Positions 1 through 5,888 of a DNA stretch of 11,341 bases are shown here, piece after piece. Under the pieces are notes generated by a model. That model did not search any database, was not told where the DNA came from, and saw nothing but the letters and a program-made list of their open reading frames with translations. Made by a program: the position numbers and the translations under genes. Origin of the DNA: an uncultured Collinsella sp. (GTDB lineage: Bacteria; Actinomycetota; Coriobacteriia; Coriobacteriales; Coriobacteriaceae). The stretch's first letter is position 1. Each line of letters opens with the position of its first letter. The stretch is taken from the NCBI GenBank assembly GCA_900764025.1, contig CAAFMM010000436.1, positions 1-11,341 of the forward strand, written 5' to 3'.

Positions 1-60
1 CACCATATCGGTCAGCTTCTCGTGGATGTCGTCGACGTGATTGACTTCCATCTCTTCCAT
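1..60 (-). CDS. 5' end of an unrecognised gene (partial, runs off the left edge)
   Basis: Only the first 20 codons are visible. The frame begins MEEMEVNHVDD and is rich in acidic residues with a helical look. The start is chosen at 58-60 because a GGAGG sequence lies 8 nt upstream on the minus strand; another in-frame ATG three codons in (Met4) is less well placed. A promoter-like pair and a short hairpin lie upstream in the gap before dtd. The visible part matches no family I recognise, so no function is proposed. The gene is probably its own transcription unit, since it has its own promoter-like signals and dtd upstream ends in a hairpin. Confidence 0.55.
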   Translation of the reverse strand, partial: MEEMEVNHVDDIHEKLTDMV

Positions 61-91
61 GAACAGGGCCTCCAGAAGGTGCAATTCAAAA

Positions 92-107
92 AGGGGATAA
101 TACCCCT
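92..107 (-). promoter_or_regulatory. Leader hairpin or operator-like inverted repeat
   Basis: The arms AGGGG and CCCCT are separated by ATAATA on the plus strand. Read on the minus strand this gives a 5-bp stem followed at once by five T residues. It lies between the candidate promoter (128-157) and the ribosome binding site of the gene starting at 60, inside the predicted leader. It could be a small attenuator or terminator, or a protein-binding palindrome. The stem is short, so this is tentative. Confidence 0.3.
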
Positions 108-127
108 AAGATAGACAAAACTCTAAT

Positions 128-157
128 ACTATAGCACCCTGCTGCCGCCATACGCAA
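128..157 (-). promoter_or_regulatory. Candidate sigma-70 type promoter for the left-edge gene
   Basis: On the minus strand TTGCGT (152-157) is followed after 18 nt by TATAGT (128-133). The -10 matches consensus at five of six positions and the -35 at three. It would start transcription near 121 and give a leader of about 60 nt ahead of the start codon at 60. It sits in a locally AT-rich stretch, as expected for a promoter in a GC-rich genome. Confidence 0.4.
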
Positions 158-215
158 GTAGCTAAATAAGCCCCGTCCCAAATACGTACCAGACGACAAC
201 CTCGCATGACCAGTT

Positions 216-243
216 GTTACGCGGTTTGGTAAAACCGCGTAAC
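216..243 (-). terminator. Perfect 12-bp hairpin directly after dtd, lacking a U tract
   Basis: GTTACGCGGTTT (216-227) and AAACCGCGTAAC (232-243) are perfect inverted copies around the 4-nt spacer GGTA. The hairpin directly abuts the dtd stop codon (244-246). On the minus strand it is followed by AACTGG, not by T residues, so it is not a standard intrinsic terminator. It may act as a transcript 3' end, a Rho-assisted stop or an RNA-stability element. Confidence 0.5.
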
Positions 244-690
244 CTAAAGGTTATCGGTGTCCAAGACGATGGTGAATGGGCCGTCGTTGACCAAGTCGAC
301 TTTCATATCGGCGCCAAAAATGCCGTGCGCCACGTGTTCGACATCTTGGCGAACGAGCGTCAGGAAGTACTCGTAGAGCTCGTTGGCAACATCGGGCGCG
401 CCGGCATCCGTAAACGATGGGCGGCGACCGTGGCGGCAGTCAGCGAACAGCGTGAACTGCGACACCACGAGCACCTCACCGTCGACATCGGCAAGCGCCA
501 AGTTGGTCTTGCCGTTCTCGTCCTCGTTGATGCGCAGCCCGCGGAGCTTGCCCCACAGCTTATCGGCCTCGGCACGCGTATCGCCATGGCCCACACCCAG
601 CAGCACCAGGTAGCCGCGTCCAATGCGGCCCACGCACTCGCCGTCGACCGTCACGCCGGCGTTGAGTACGCGCTGCACCACCGCACGCAC
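244..690 (-). CDS. dtd: D-aminoacyl-tRNA deacylase (Dtd)
   Basis: The product hydrolyses D-amino acids (and glycine from mischarged tRNA-Ala) off tRNA in the cytoplasm, protecting translation from wrong-handed residues. The 148-residue length is normal for bacterial DTD1. The two family signatures are visible: [17 protein letters not shown] at residues 77-93 and the Gly-cisPro motif in NDGPFT at 135-140, which forms the D-chirality filter. The N-terminal MRAVVQRV strand is also typical. The start is GTG at 690, three nucleotides after the rdgB stop. Its GAGGAG ribosome binding site is made from the last two rdgB codons, so translation is probably coupled to rdgB. A perfect hairpin follows the stop codon. 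Confidence 0.93.
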   Translation of the reverse strand: MRAVVQRVLNAGVTVDGECVGRIGRGYLVLLGVGHGDTRAEADKLWGKLRGLRINEDENGKTNLALADVDGEVLVVSQFTLFADCRHGRRPSFTDAGAPDVANELYEYFLTLVRQDVEHVAHGIFGADMKVDLVNDGPFTIVLDTDNL

Positions 691-693
691 GGC

Positions 694-1335
694 CTACTCC
701 TCGCCCGTCAGTTTGGCGGATAGGTGCTCGAGCGCATGGAATCGATGGCTGATGGCGTTCTTCTCGTCCTCCGTCAGCTCGGCCATGGTCTTGCCCGGCG
801 TGTCGACCGGCAGGAACAGCGGGTCGTAGCCAAAGCCGTGATCGCCGCGGCCCTCGTGCGCGATAACGCCCTCGCAGGCGCCCTCACCATAGGTGACCAG
901 ACCATCCGTGTCGATGAGCGCGACGACACTCATAAAACGCGCGGTGCGATCCTCGTCTGCCACGCCTTCCAAGTTAACGAGCAGCTTGGCGTTGTTGGCG
1001 GCATCGTCGCCATGCACGCCCGCATAGCGCGCGCTATACACGCCCGGCTCGCCGTCCAGGGCATCAACGACCAAGCCCGAATCGTCGGCAATGGCCATGA
1101 GCCCCGTCTCCTCGACGGCAGCCTGCGCCTTGATGATGGCGTTCTCCAAAAACGTCGTGCCGTTTTCCTCGGGGTCCTCAAAATCGCCCAGCTGGCCGAG
1201 CGCCACAAAGCGCACCTCGGGCATGACCTTGCCCAAAATGGCCTCGATCTCGGTGAGCTTATGAGCGTTTCCGGTTGCCACGACGATGGTCGCCGCCGGG
1301 TCGAGGGTGTCGATGTCGATCTTCTCAAGTGCCAT
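694..1335 (-). CDS. rdgB: XTP/dITP diphosphatase (non-canonical purine NTP pyrophosphatase, RdgB/HAM1)
   Basis: This cytoplasmic enzyme cleaves dITP, ITP and XTP to monophosphates, keeping deaminated purines out of DNA and RNA. Its 213 residues carry the whole family signature: ATGNAHKLTEI at 20-30, the EENGTTFLENA loop near 56-66, the metal-binding DDSGL at 84-88, GEPGVYSARYAG at 95-106, GFGYDPLF at 167-174 and the ISHR purine-binding end at 195-198. The first dozen residues form a short leader before the core. The ATG at 1335 has AAGGAGG six bases upstream. The gene follows rph after a terminator-like structure and a gap of about 140 bp, and is tightly joined to dtd. The murI-rph-rdgB order is known from other Actinomycetota. 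Confidence 0.95.
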   Translation of the reverse strand: MALEKIDIDTLDPAATIVVATGNAHKLTEIEAILGKVMPEVRFVALGQLGDFEDPEENGTTFLENAIIKAQAAVEETGLMAIADDSGLVVDALDGEPGVYSARYAGVHGDDAANNAKLLVNLEGVADEDRTARFMSVVALIDTDGLVTYGEGACEGVIAHEGRGDHGFGYDPLFLPVDTPGKTMAELTEDEKNAISHRFHALEHLSAKLTGEE

Positions 1336-1443
1336 AACTGGCCTCCTTGTCTCTATAGCAATGCCGCGCCGAGGGCGACGAGGGCCTCTGCCTCTCCCCT
1401 CTCAATCAACGGCAGTCTTGTGTCTAGACGTCTCCGCAGATGA

Positions 1444-1480
1444 AACCTACCAAAATAAACCTGTCCCTTTTTGGCAGGTT
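1444..1480 (-). terminator. Terminator-like structure after rph with two alternative stems
   Basis: Read on the minus strand, AACCTG (from 1475-1480) pairs with CAGGTT (from 1458-1463) and is followed by TATTTT, a weak intrinsic terminator. The same upstream arm can instead form a 12-bp stem, with one G-U pair, between 1469-1480 and 1444-1455. The two folds exclude each other. The structure overlaps the rph stop codon at 1479-1481. The remaining gap up to rdgB (about 1347-1443) holds no gene and no convincing promoter. Confidence 0.5.
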
Positions 1481-2204
1481 AGGCGAGGGCTTGGCGCTGG
1501 AGCTCGATGAGCTCGGCGATGCCTTTGTCGCCCAGGTCGAGCAGGGCGTTGAGGCGTTTGCGGTCAAAGGGCGCCTGCTCGCCGGTGCCCTGGAGCTCGA
1601 TCATCTCACCGGTGTCGGTAGCGACGAGGTTCATGTCGACCTCGGCATGGCTGTCCTCGGAATAATCGAGGTCAAGCAGCGTATTGCCGTCGACAACGCC
1701 CATGGAGATGGCAGCCACCTGGCCGATAAGCGGGATGCGCTCGATCTTTCCCGCCTCGACCCACATGGCGAAGGCGTCGTGCAGCGCCACCCAGGCGCCG
1801 GTGATGCTCGCTGTACGCGTGCCGCCATCGGCCTGAATCACATCGCAGTCGACGGTGACGGTGTACTCGCCGAGCGCCTTCATGTTGACGACGGCACGCA
1901 GGCTGCGGCCAATGAGGCGCTCGATCTCCATGGAGCGACCCTTGCGGTTGGCGTGCTCGCGTTTGCAACGTTTGCCGGTCGACGCCGGCAGCATGGCGTA
2001 TTCCGCGGTCACCCAGCCGGCCTTAGCTCCCTTTCGCCAGCCCGGCACGCCCTCCTCGATAGTAGCGGCGCACAGCACGCGCGTGTCGCCGAACTCGGCC
2101 AAACACGAGCCGTGGGCGTGCTTCATGACGCCACGGGTGAGCTTAACGGGGCGCAACTCGTTGGCGGCGCGATCGTTGGCGCGGTTGACCTGCATGTACT
2201 CCAT
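1479..2204 (-). CDS. rph: Ribonuclease PH
   Basis: RNase PH trims the 3' ends of tRNA precursors by phosphorolysis and works as a hexameric ring of trimers of dimers. The 241-residue protein shows the family core: [17 protein letters not shown] at 31-47, [11 protein letters not shown] at 63-73, [17 protein letters not shown] at 88-104 with the phosphate-binding arginine near 90, [15 protein letters not shown] at 119-133 with the second arginine at 130, and [17 protein letters not shown] at 178-194, which supplies catalytic acidic residues. Length is typical. The ATG at 2204 has AAGGAAA upstream; a second ATG three codons in is less well placed. It lies 54 bp after murI, with a hairpin in that gap, and is followed by a terminator-like hairpin. 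Confidence 0.96.
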   Translation of the reverse strand: MEYMQVNRANDRAANELRPVKLTRGVMKHAHGSCLAEFGDTRVLCAATIEEGVPGWRKGAKAGWVTAEYAMLPASTGKRCKREHANRKGRSMEIERLIGRSLRAVVNMKALGEYTVTVDCDVIQADGGTRTASITGAWVALHDAFAMWVEAGKIERIPLIGQVAAISMGVVDGNTLLDLDYSEDSHAEVDMNLVATDTGEMIELQGTGEQAPFDRKRLNALLDLGDKGIAELIELQRQALA

Positions 2205-2221
2205 AGAAATTTCCTTTCAGC

Positions 2222-2259
2222 AAAAGATGTGGCGAAGGCTTTGGCGGCTGCCTTACATC
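2222..2259 (-). terminator. Bulged hairpin plus T run between murI and rph
   Basis: Read on the minus strand, GATGT-AAGGC pairs with GCCTT and, past a CGCC bulge, with ACATC, and TTTT follows. The outermost base pair lies in the murI stop codon. This resembles a weak intrinsic terminator or attenuator that would let some transcripts through into rph. The bulge makes it less certain than the asnB terminator. Confidence 0.4.
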
Positions 2260-3143
2260 TATTTCAGCTCATCGATATCGATATGTTCGATGCTCTTGAG
2301 CGGCTGACCAAAGATAAAGCTGCCCGCCACCGCAAACTCGGCAATGTTATCGGCCGTCGTGGCAAAACGATGCTGCGGCTCGGCGGCGTCGCCCGCCAGC
2401 TGCTCGCGGCGCGTGAGGATATCGGTCAGCTCGCGCGTGGTCTCCTCGGCGGAACTCACGACGCGCACCCCAGGCCCCAGCGCATGGCGGATAGGTCCCA
2501 CCAACAGCGGGAAATGCGTACAGCCGAGCACCACGGTATCGATACCGTGGTCGCGCAGCGGCTCAACCGTGGCACCCACCAGCGCACGCACGGCAGGCGT
2601 ATCGAAGATGTCCTCGTTCTCAAGCCACTGTTCCTGCAGATGTGCACCCGAGGCGAGCTCGTGTTCGACAACCTCGACATAGCTCGAGGCAGGACAGCCG
2701 TATACATCGACGCCGGCATCTAGATCCTGAATGGCGCGCGTGTAGGCGCCCGAACGAATGGTGAGGTTGGTGGCGAGCACGCCCACCCGACGCGAGCGGG
2801 TGCTGTTGATTGCCGCACGGGCACCCGGCGCGATCACGCCGATCACGGGAACGTCGAGCACCTGCTGGGCCAGACGCAAGGCCGCAGCGGTCGCCGTGTT
2901 GCAGGCGATGACCATAATCTTGACGTCGTGCTTCGAAAGCCAACGACCCGCCTGCAACGCAAACGAGCGCACCTCATCCTCGGTGCGGGTGCCGTAGGGG
3001 CAGCGCTTGGTGTCGCCGAAGTAGTAGACGGACTCGTGCGGCAGCGCCGTCGCGATCGCGCGCGCAACCGTCAGACCGCCCAAACCAGAATCGAACACGC
3101 CAATCGGGCGCGTGTCGCCTGCCGGATTCTCGATATCGGACAT
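2259..3143 (-). CDS. murI: Glutamate racemase
   Basis: MurI converts L-glutamate to the D-glutamate used as the second residue of the peptidoglycan stem peptide. It is a cofactor-independent racemase with two catalytic cysteines. The 294-residue product contains GVFDSGLGGLTVARA at 15-29, YFGDTKRCPYGTRT at 41-54, ACNTATA at 80-86 with catalytic Cys81, and GCTHFPLL at 207-214 with catalytic Cys208. The length is slightly above the usual 260-290, owing to a short N-terminal stretch and an acidic C-terminal tail. The start is the ATG at 3143; GAGG lies only 2 nt upstream, an unusually short spacing, but no other start is nearby. Together with MurE in the same block it supports a cell-wall precursor theme. 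Confidence 0.95.
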   Translation of the reverse strand: MSDIENPAGDTRPIGVFDSGLGGLTVARAIATALPHESVYYFGDTKRCPYGTRTEDEVRSFALQAGRWLSKHDVKIMVIACNTATAAALRLAQQVLDVPVIGVIAPGARAAINSTRSRRVGVLATNLTIRSGAYTRAIQDLDAGVDVYGCPASSYVEVVEHELASGAHLQEQWLENEDIFDTPAVRALVGATVEPLRDHGIDTVVLGCTHFPLLVGPIRHALGPGVRVVSSAEETTRELTDILTRREQLAGDAAEPQHRFATTADNIAEFAVAGSFIFGQPLKSIEHIDIDELK

Positions 3144-3180
3144 TACCTCACCAGTCTCTCTCGAAAAGACATGTCCACGT

Positions 3181-3193
3181 GCGGCGACGCCGC
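3181..3193 (-). repeat. Short hairpin after the HAD phosphatase gene
   Basis: A 5-bp GC stem (GCGGC/GCCGC around a 3-nt loop) lies one base beyond the stop codon at 3195-3197. The nearest T-rich stretch on the minus strand is about 20 nt further on, so termination here is doubtful. The rest of the 51-bp gap before murI holds only the murI ribosome binding site. Confidence 0.3.
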
Positions 3194-3194
3194 G

Positions 3195-4106
3195 CTACGA
3201 ACGCGCCGCGACCAGCAGCTCTGCCGTCGCCGCCCAACCGTCGACAATTTTGCCTCGCGTAACGAAAGCGTTCTCGCAAGCAGCCAGGAACTCGGGCGCG
3301 CCGGCGCTCGTCAGGCCGTTCTCGACCAAGCAGAACGTGCCCACGTGATCGGCCATGTAGAAGTCGGACTCGGAGTCGCCGAGCGCGAGTGTCTCCTCGC
3401 GCTCGATCCCCAGGTGCTCGCAGAAGCGCGCAATGGCGACGCCTTTGTTGAGGCCCGCGGGGTTGATATTGAATGCGCGACCGTCCTCGACGCGATCGAG
3501 CTCGAGCGTCGTCGGCTTGGACAGATGCGTCAGATGGCCGTTGCAAGCCCAGATCAGACCGCAGCCGGCCTCGTCCAGGATGGCCTGAACCTCATCGTCG
3601 GGCACATCGCCGCGCATGCCGACGGTGACCTCACGGTACTTGTAGCCGGTCGACATGTCGTTGTGATACTCGATCTTGTGCGGCCAGCGGGCGAGGATCT
3701 TCTCGCACACGCCGGTCTGCTCGATCACCTGGTGCGGAGTAAGGCCGCAGGCGGGGTCGTAAGGCATGTCGCCGGTCAGATACTCCCAATCGTTGGCTTT
3801 GAGGTCGTACATGACCAGGCCGCCCATCTCGCCGATGTAGGAGTTGAGGCCGAGCACGCGCGCGTCCTCGTGGATCATGGTACGGTTGCGGCCCGAGGTG
3901 GGAACCACCTGAATACCAGCGCGAGCGAGCGCCACGACGGCCTCGACGAGTTTGGTCGAGGGGTTGCCGTCGTTGTCGCGCAGCACGCACGAGCCGGGTG
4001 CAAGCATCGTGGCGTCCAGGTCGGTAAAGACGTACTTGACCTTGGCCAAGCGCTCGCGCATCTCGCCCGAAAGCTCAGCGACGGTCGGCAGGGTATTGTG
4101 GGACAT
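3195..4106 (-). CDS. HAD-superfamily hydrolase, type IIB cap (Cof-like sugar-phosphate phosphatase)
   Basis: This is a probable cytoplasmic phosphatase acting on a small phosphorylated metabolite, with unknown substrate. All four HAD motifs are present: DLDATML at 29-35 (nucleophile Asp29, acid Asp31), TSGR at 70-73, NKGVAIA at 220-226 (Lys221), and GDSESDFYMA at 243-252 (metal-binding acids). The 130-residue segment between motifs II and III fits a C2B cap. The usual DGT of motif I is DAT here. I place the start at 4106, giving 303 residues, because GGAG lies 5 nt upstream; the longer frame back to 4148 has no ribosome binding site and adds only a 14-residue basic extension. The gene sits between murE and murI, but nothing shows a cell-wall role. 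Confidence 0.85.
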   Translation of the reverse strand: MSHNTLPTVAELSGEMRERLAKVKYVFTDLDATMLAPGSCVLRDNDGNPSTKLVEAVVALARAGIQVVPTSGRNRTMIHEDARVLGLNSYIGEMGGLVMYDLKANDWEYLTGDMPYDPACGLTPHQVIEQTGVCEKILARWPHKIEYHNDMSTGYKYREVTVGMRGDVPDDEVQAILDEAGCGLIWACNGHLTHLSKPTTLELDRVEDGRAFNINPAGLNKGVAIARFCEHLGIEREETLALGDSESDFYMADHVGTFCLVENGLTSAGAPEFLAACENAFVTRGKIVDGWAATAELLVAARS

Positions 4107-4173
4107 GGTTACTCCGTTTACGTAGAAGGGTTTGGACTTGGACGGCATGTTTTGATTGAGGGAACACGCTTAT

Positions 4174-4202
4174 GGCGACAGCGCACTCAGGGCGCCGCCG
4201 CC
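4174..4202 (-). terminator. Strong GC hairpin after murE, no T run
   Basis: Read on the minus strand, GGCGGCGGCGC pairs with GCGCTGTCGCC over 11 bp around a 7-nt loop. Two of the pairs are G-U, which are allowed only in the minus-strand RNA; the plus strand would have A-C mismatches. That supports a role in the transcript of murE. No T run follows, so it may be an attenuating or stabilising structure in the 107-bp gap between murE and the HAD gene. Confidence 0.4.
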
Positions 4203-4213
4203 ATCATGGTTCA

Positions 4214-5776
4214 TTAGTCAAACTGGGTAACATCGATCAGGCGATTGGCCAACGAAAGGTCGCTCTCGATGGGCACGAACTCGTCACCCACGTGCATGAG
4301 CTCCTCGTCACCCTTTGCCAGCAGCAAGACAATGGTGGGAGCATCGGGGTTGACGTACTCCTCGCGCGCCGCCTTGAACGCCGCATGCACAGCGGCTTCG
4401 CGATCGAGGATGATCTTGTTCGGCGTATCGTCGGGAACATGTTCGGCAAGCTCGCGACAGACCTTCATCGGGTCCTCGTGAGCCGGGTCCTCATTGGCAA
4501 AGATCATCAGGTCGGAATACGGTGCGGCCTCGCGCGGAAGCTGCTCGCGGCGCTCCTGCGCCTTGCCGCCGGCAGCGCCAAACACCGCAATGACCGGACT
4601 AGCGGGAAACGCGCGCTTGACCGACGAGAAAAGCGAGCGGAACGAAAGCTGGTTGTGCGCGTAGTCGACGACACAAATCACGCGGCCGTCCTTCGACTCC
4701 ACGACCTCCATACGGCCCGGCACACGCAGTTTTGAGAGGCCCTTCTTGATAGCCTCGATACCGATGCCGATCTCGCGCGCAGCGGCGATAGCGACCAGCG
4801 CGTTTTCCACGTTAAAGTCTCCCGCGATACCCAGCAGGACCTTCTCCCCCGCCTCGGACTCGTCGGCACACAGGCCATGCAAGTTGAACTCGATGCTAAA
4901 GCCGACCATGCGTACGTCGCTCGCCCACAGGCTTGCCTCGGGATGCTCGACGCCAACGGTCACCAAGCGCTCGGCCGTCGACGCTGCCTCCAGCACACGG
5001 TCGACCTCTTCGGTGCCCAGATTCACCACGGCGGTCTTTGCCTGGTCAAAAATCCTGAGCTTGCTCTCAAAATAATCCTCAAACGTGGGGTGTTCGATCG
5101 GCGAGATGTGGTCGCGGCCGATGTTGAGGAAGCACGCCACGTCAAACGGCAGATTCTCGACGCGTTGGTACTTGAGCGCCTGGCTCGAGACCTCCATGAC
5201 CATGGACTGGCGACCGGACGTGCGGCAGTTGGCGATATGGCGCCAAACCTCGGGGGCCTCGGGCGTAGTATTGGTGCTCTCGTAGCACTCGATACCATCG
5301 TCGGTACTCACCGAGCCGATCATGCCGCAGGACTCGCCCGCCGCCTTGATGATGGACTGGAGCATAAAAGCGGCCGTGGTCTTTCCCTTGGTGCCGGTGA
5401 TGCCCACGATCTTGACGTCGTGGTCGGGACGGTCGTAGACCTCCGGCGGCAACAGGGCCATGGCCGTGCGAACACTATCAACAACCAGCATCGCAGCACC
5501 GCTCTCCTGCGCCAGCGGCTCCAGAGACTCGACCAGCGACTCCTCGCACACAAATGCGACGGCGCCCGCATCGAGCGCCATGCTCAAAAACGCGGGCTTA
5601 AAGGCAGCACCTTTACAGAAGAACACGTCACCTGCCGAGACCGCGCGCGAATCAAACGAGCAACCGGTCACGGCACGCTCGTCAACCTGCTCTGATGCGC
5701 GCAGCTCGCCGCACACATCGAGCAGCTTGGCAAGCGTATCGACCGTGGTCACGGTCGCGGAATCCGAATGGTGCAT
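4214..5776 (-). CDS. murE: UDP-MurNAc-tripeptide synthetase (MurE), probably not diaminopimelate-type
   Basis: This ATP-dependent cytoplasmic ligase adds the third residue to UDP-MurNAc-L-Ala-D-Glu. The 520-residue protein has the N-terminal UDP-binding domain with SFDSRAVSAGDVFF at 40-53, the ATP P-loop GITGTKGKTT at 125-134, STNTTPE at 167-173, MEVSSQAL at 194-201, a candidate carbamylated Lys239 in YFESKLRIF, GDFNVENALVA at 319-329 and DYAHN at 371-375. The specificity loop reads N428-E-D-P-A432 where diaminopimelate enzymes have DNPR. The arginine is missing, which fits lysine or ornithine as the added residue. The ATG at 5776 has AAAGGTG just upstream. The coding region ends in tandem stops TAA TGA. 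Transcription probably begins in the 62 bp after the asnB terminator, where only a weak promoter (TTTTTG, 17 nt, TACTAT) is visible. Confidence 0.92.
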   Translation of the reverse strand: MHHSDSATVTTVDTLAKLLDVCGELRASEQVDERAVTGCSFDSRAVSAGDVFFCKGAAFKPAFLSMALDAGAVAFVCEESLVESLEPLAQESGAAMLVVDSVRTAMALLPPEVYDRPDHDVKIVGITGTKGKTTAAFMLQSIIKAAGESCGMIGSVSTDDGIECYESTNTTPEAPEVWRHIANCRTSGRQSMVMEVSSQALKYQRVENLPFDVACFLNIGRDHISPIEHPTFEDYFESKLRIFDQAKTAVVNLGTEEVDRVLEAASTAERLVTVGVEHPEASLWASDVRMVGFSIEFNLHGLCADESEAGEKVLLGIAGDFNVENALVAIAAAREIGIGIEAIKKGLSKLRVPGRMEVVESKDGRVICVVDYAHNQLSFRSLFSSVKRAFPASPVIAVFGAAGGKAQERREQLPREAAPYSDLMIFANEDPAHEDPMKVCRELAEHVPDDTPNKIILDREAAVHAAFKAAREEYVNPDAPTIVLLLAKGDEELMHVGDEFVPIESDLSLANRLIDVTQFD

Positions 5777-5838
5777 CTTTCACCTTTCTCAGCCATTTGG
5801 CAGGGACGGTTTTCATAGTAACTGAAACGTGCTCGCGC

Positions 5839-5863
5839 AAAAACGGCTCCCGGAGGAGCCGTT
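5839..5863 (-). terminator. Intrinsic terminator of asnB
   Basis: Read on the minus strand, AACGGCTCC and GGAGCCGTT form a perfect 9-bp stem around UCCG, a UNCG-class tetraloop, and run into five T residues. It lies 25 bp past the asnB stop codon and separates asnB from murE. It is the clearest minus-strand terminator in the window. Confidence 0.88.
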
Positions 5864-5888
5864 ACGCGCAGGCATTCGTAGGCCGAGA

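Noticed and set aside
92..107. CsoR-type copper operator
   Set aside because: The G and C tracts are arranged as GGGG-AT-CCCC rather than the CCCC-GGGG order I recall for CsoR sites, and no copper gene or CsoR is visible.
1352..1357. TATAGA as a -10 element for rdgB
   Set aside because: Transcription would start within or next to the ribosome binding site, and no -35 is present at a suitable distance.
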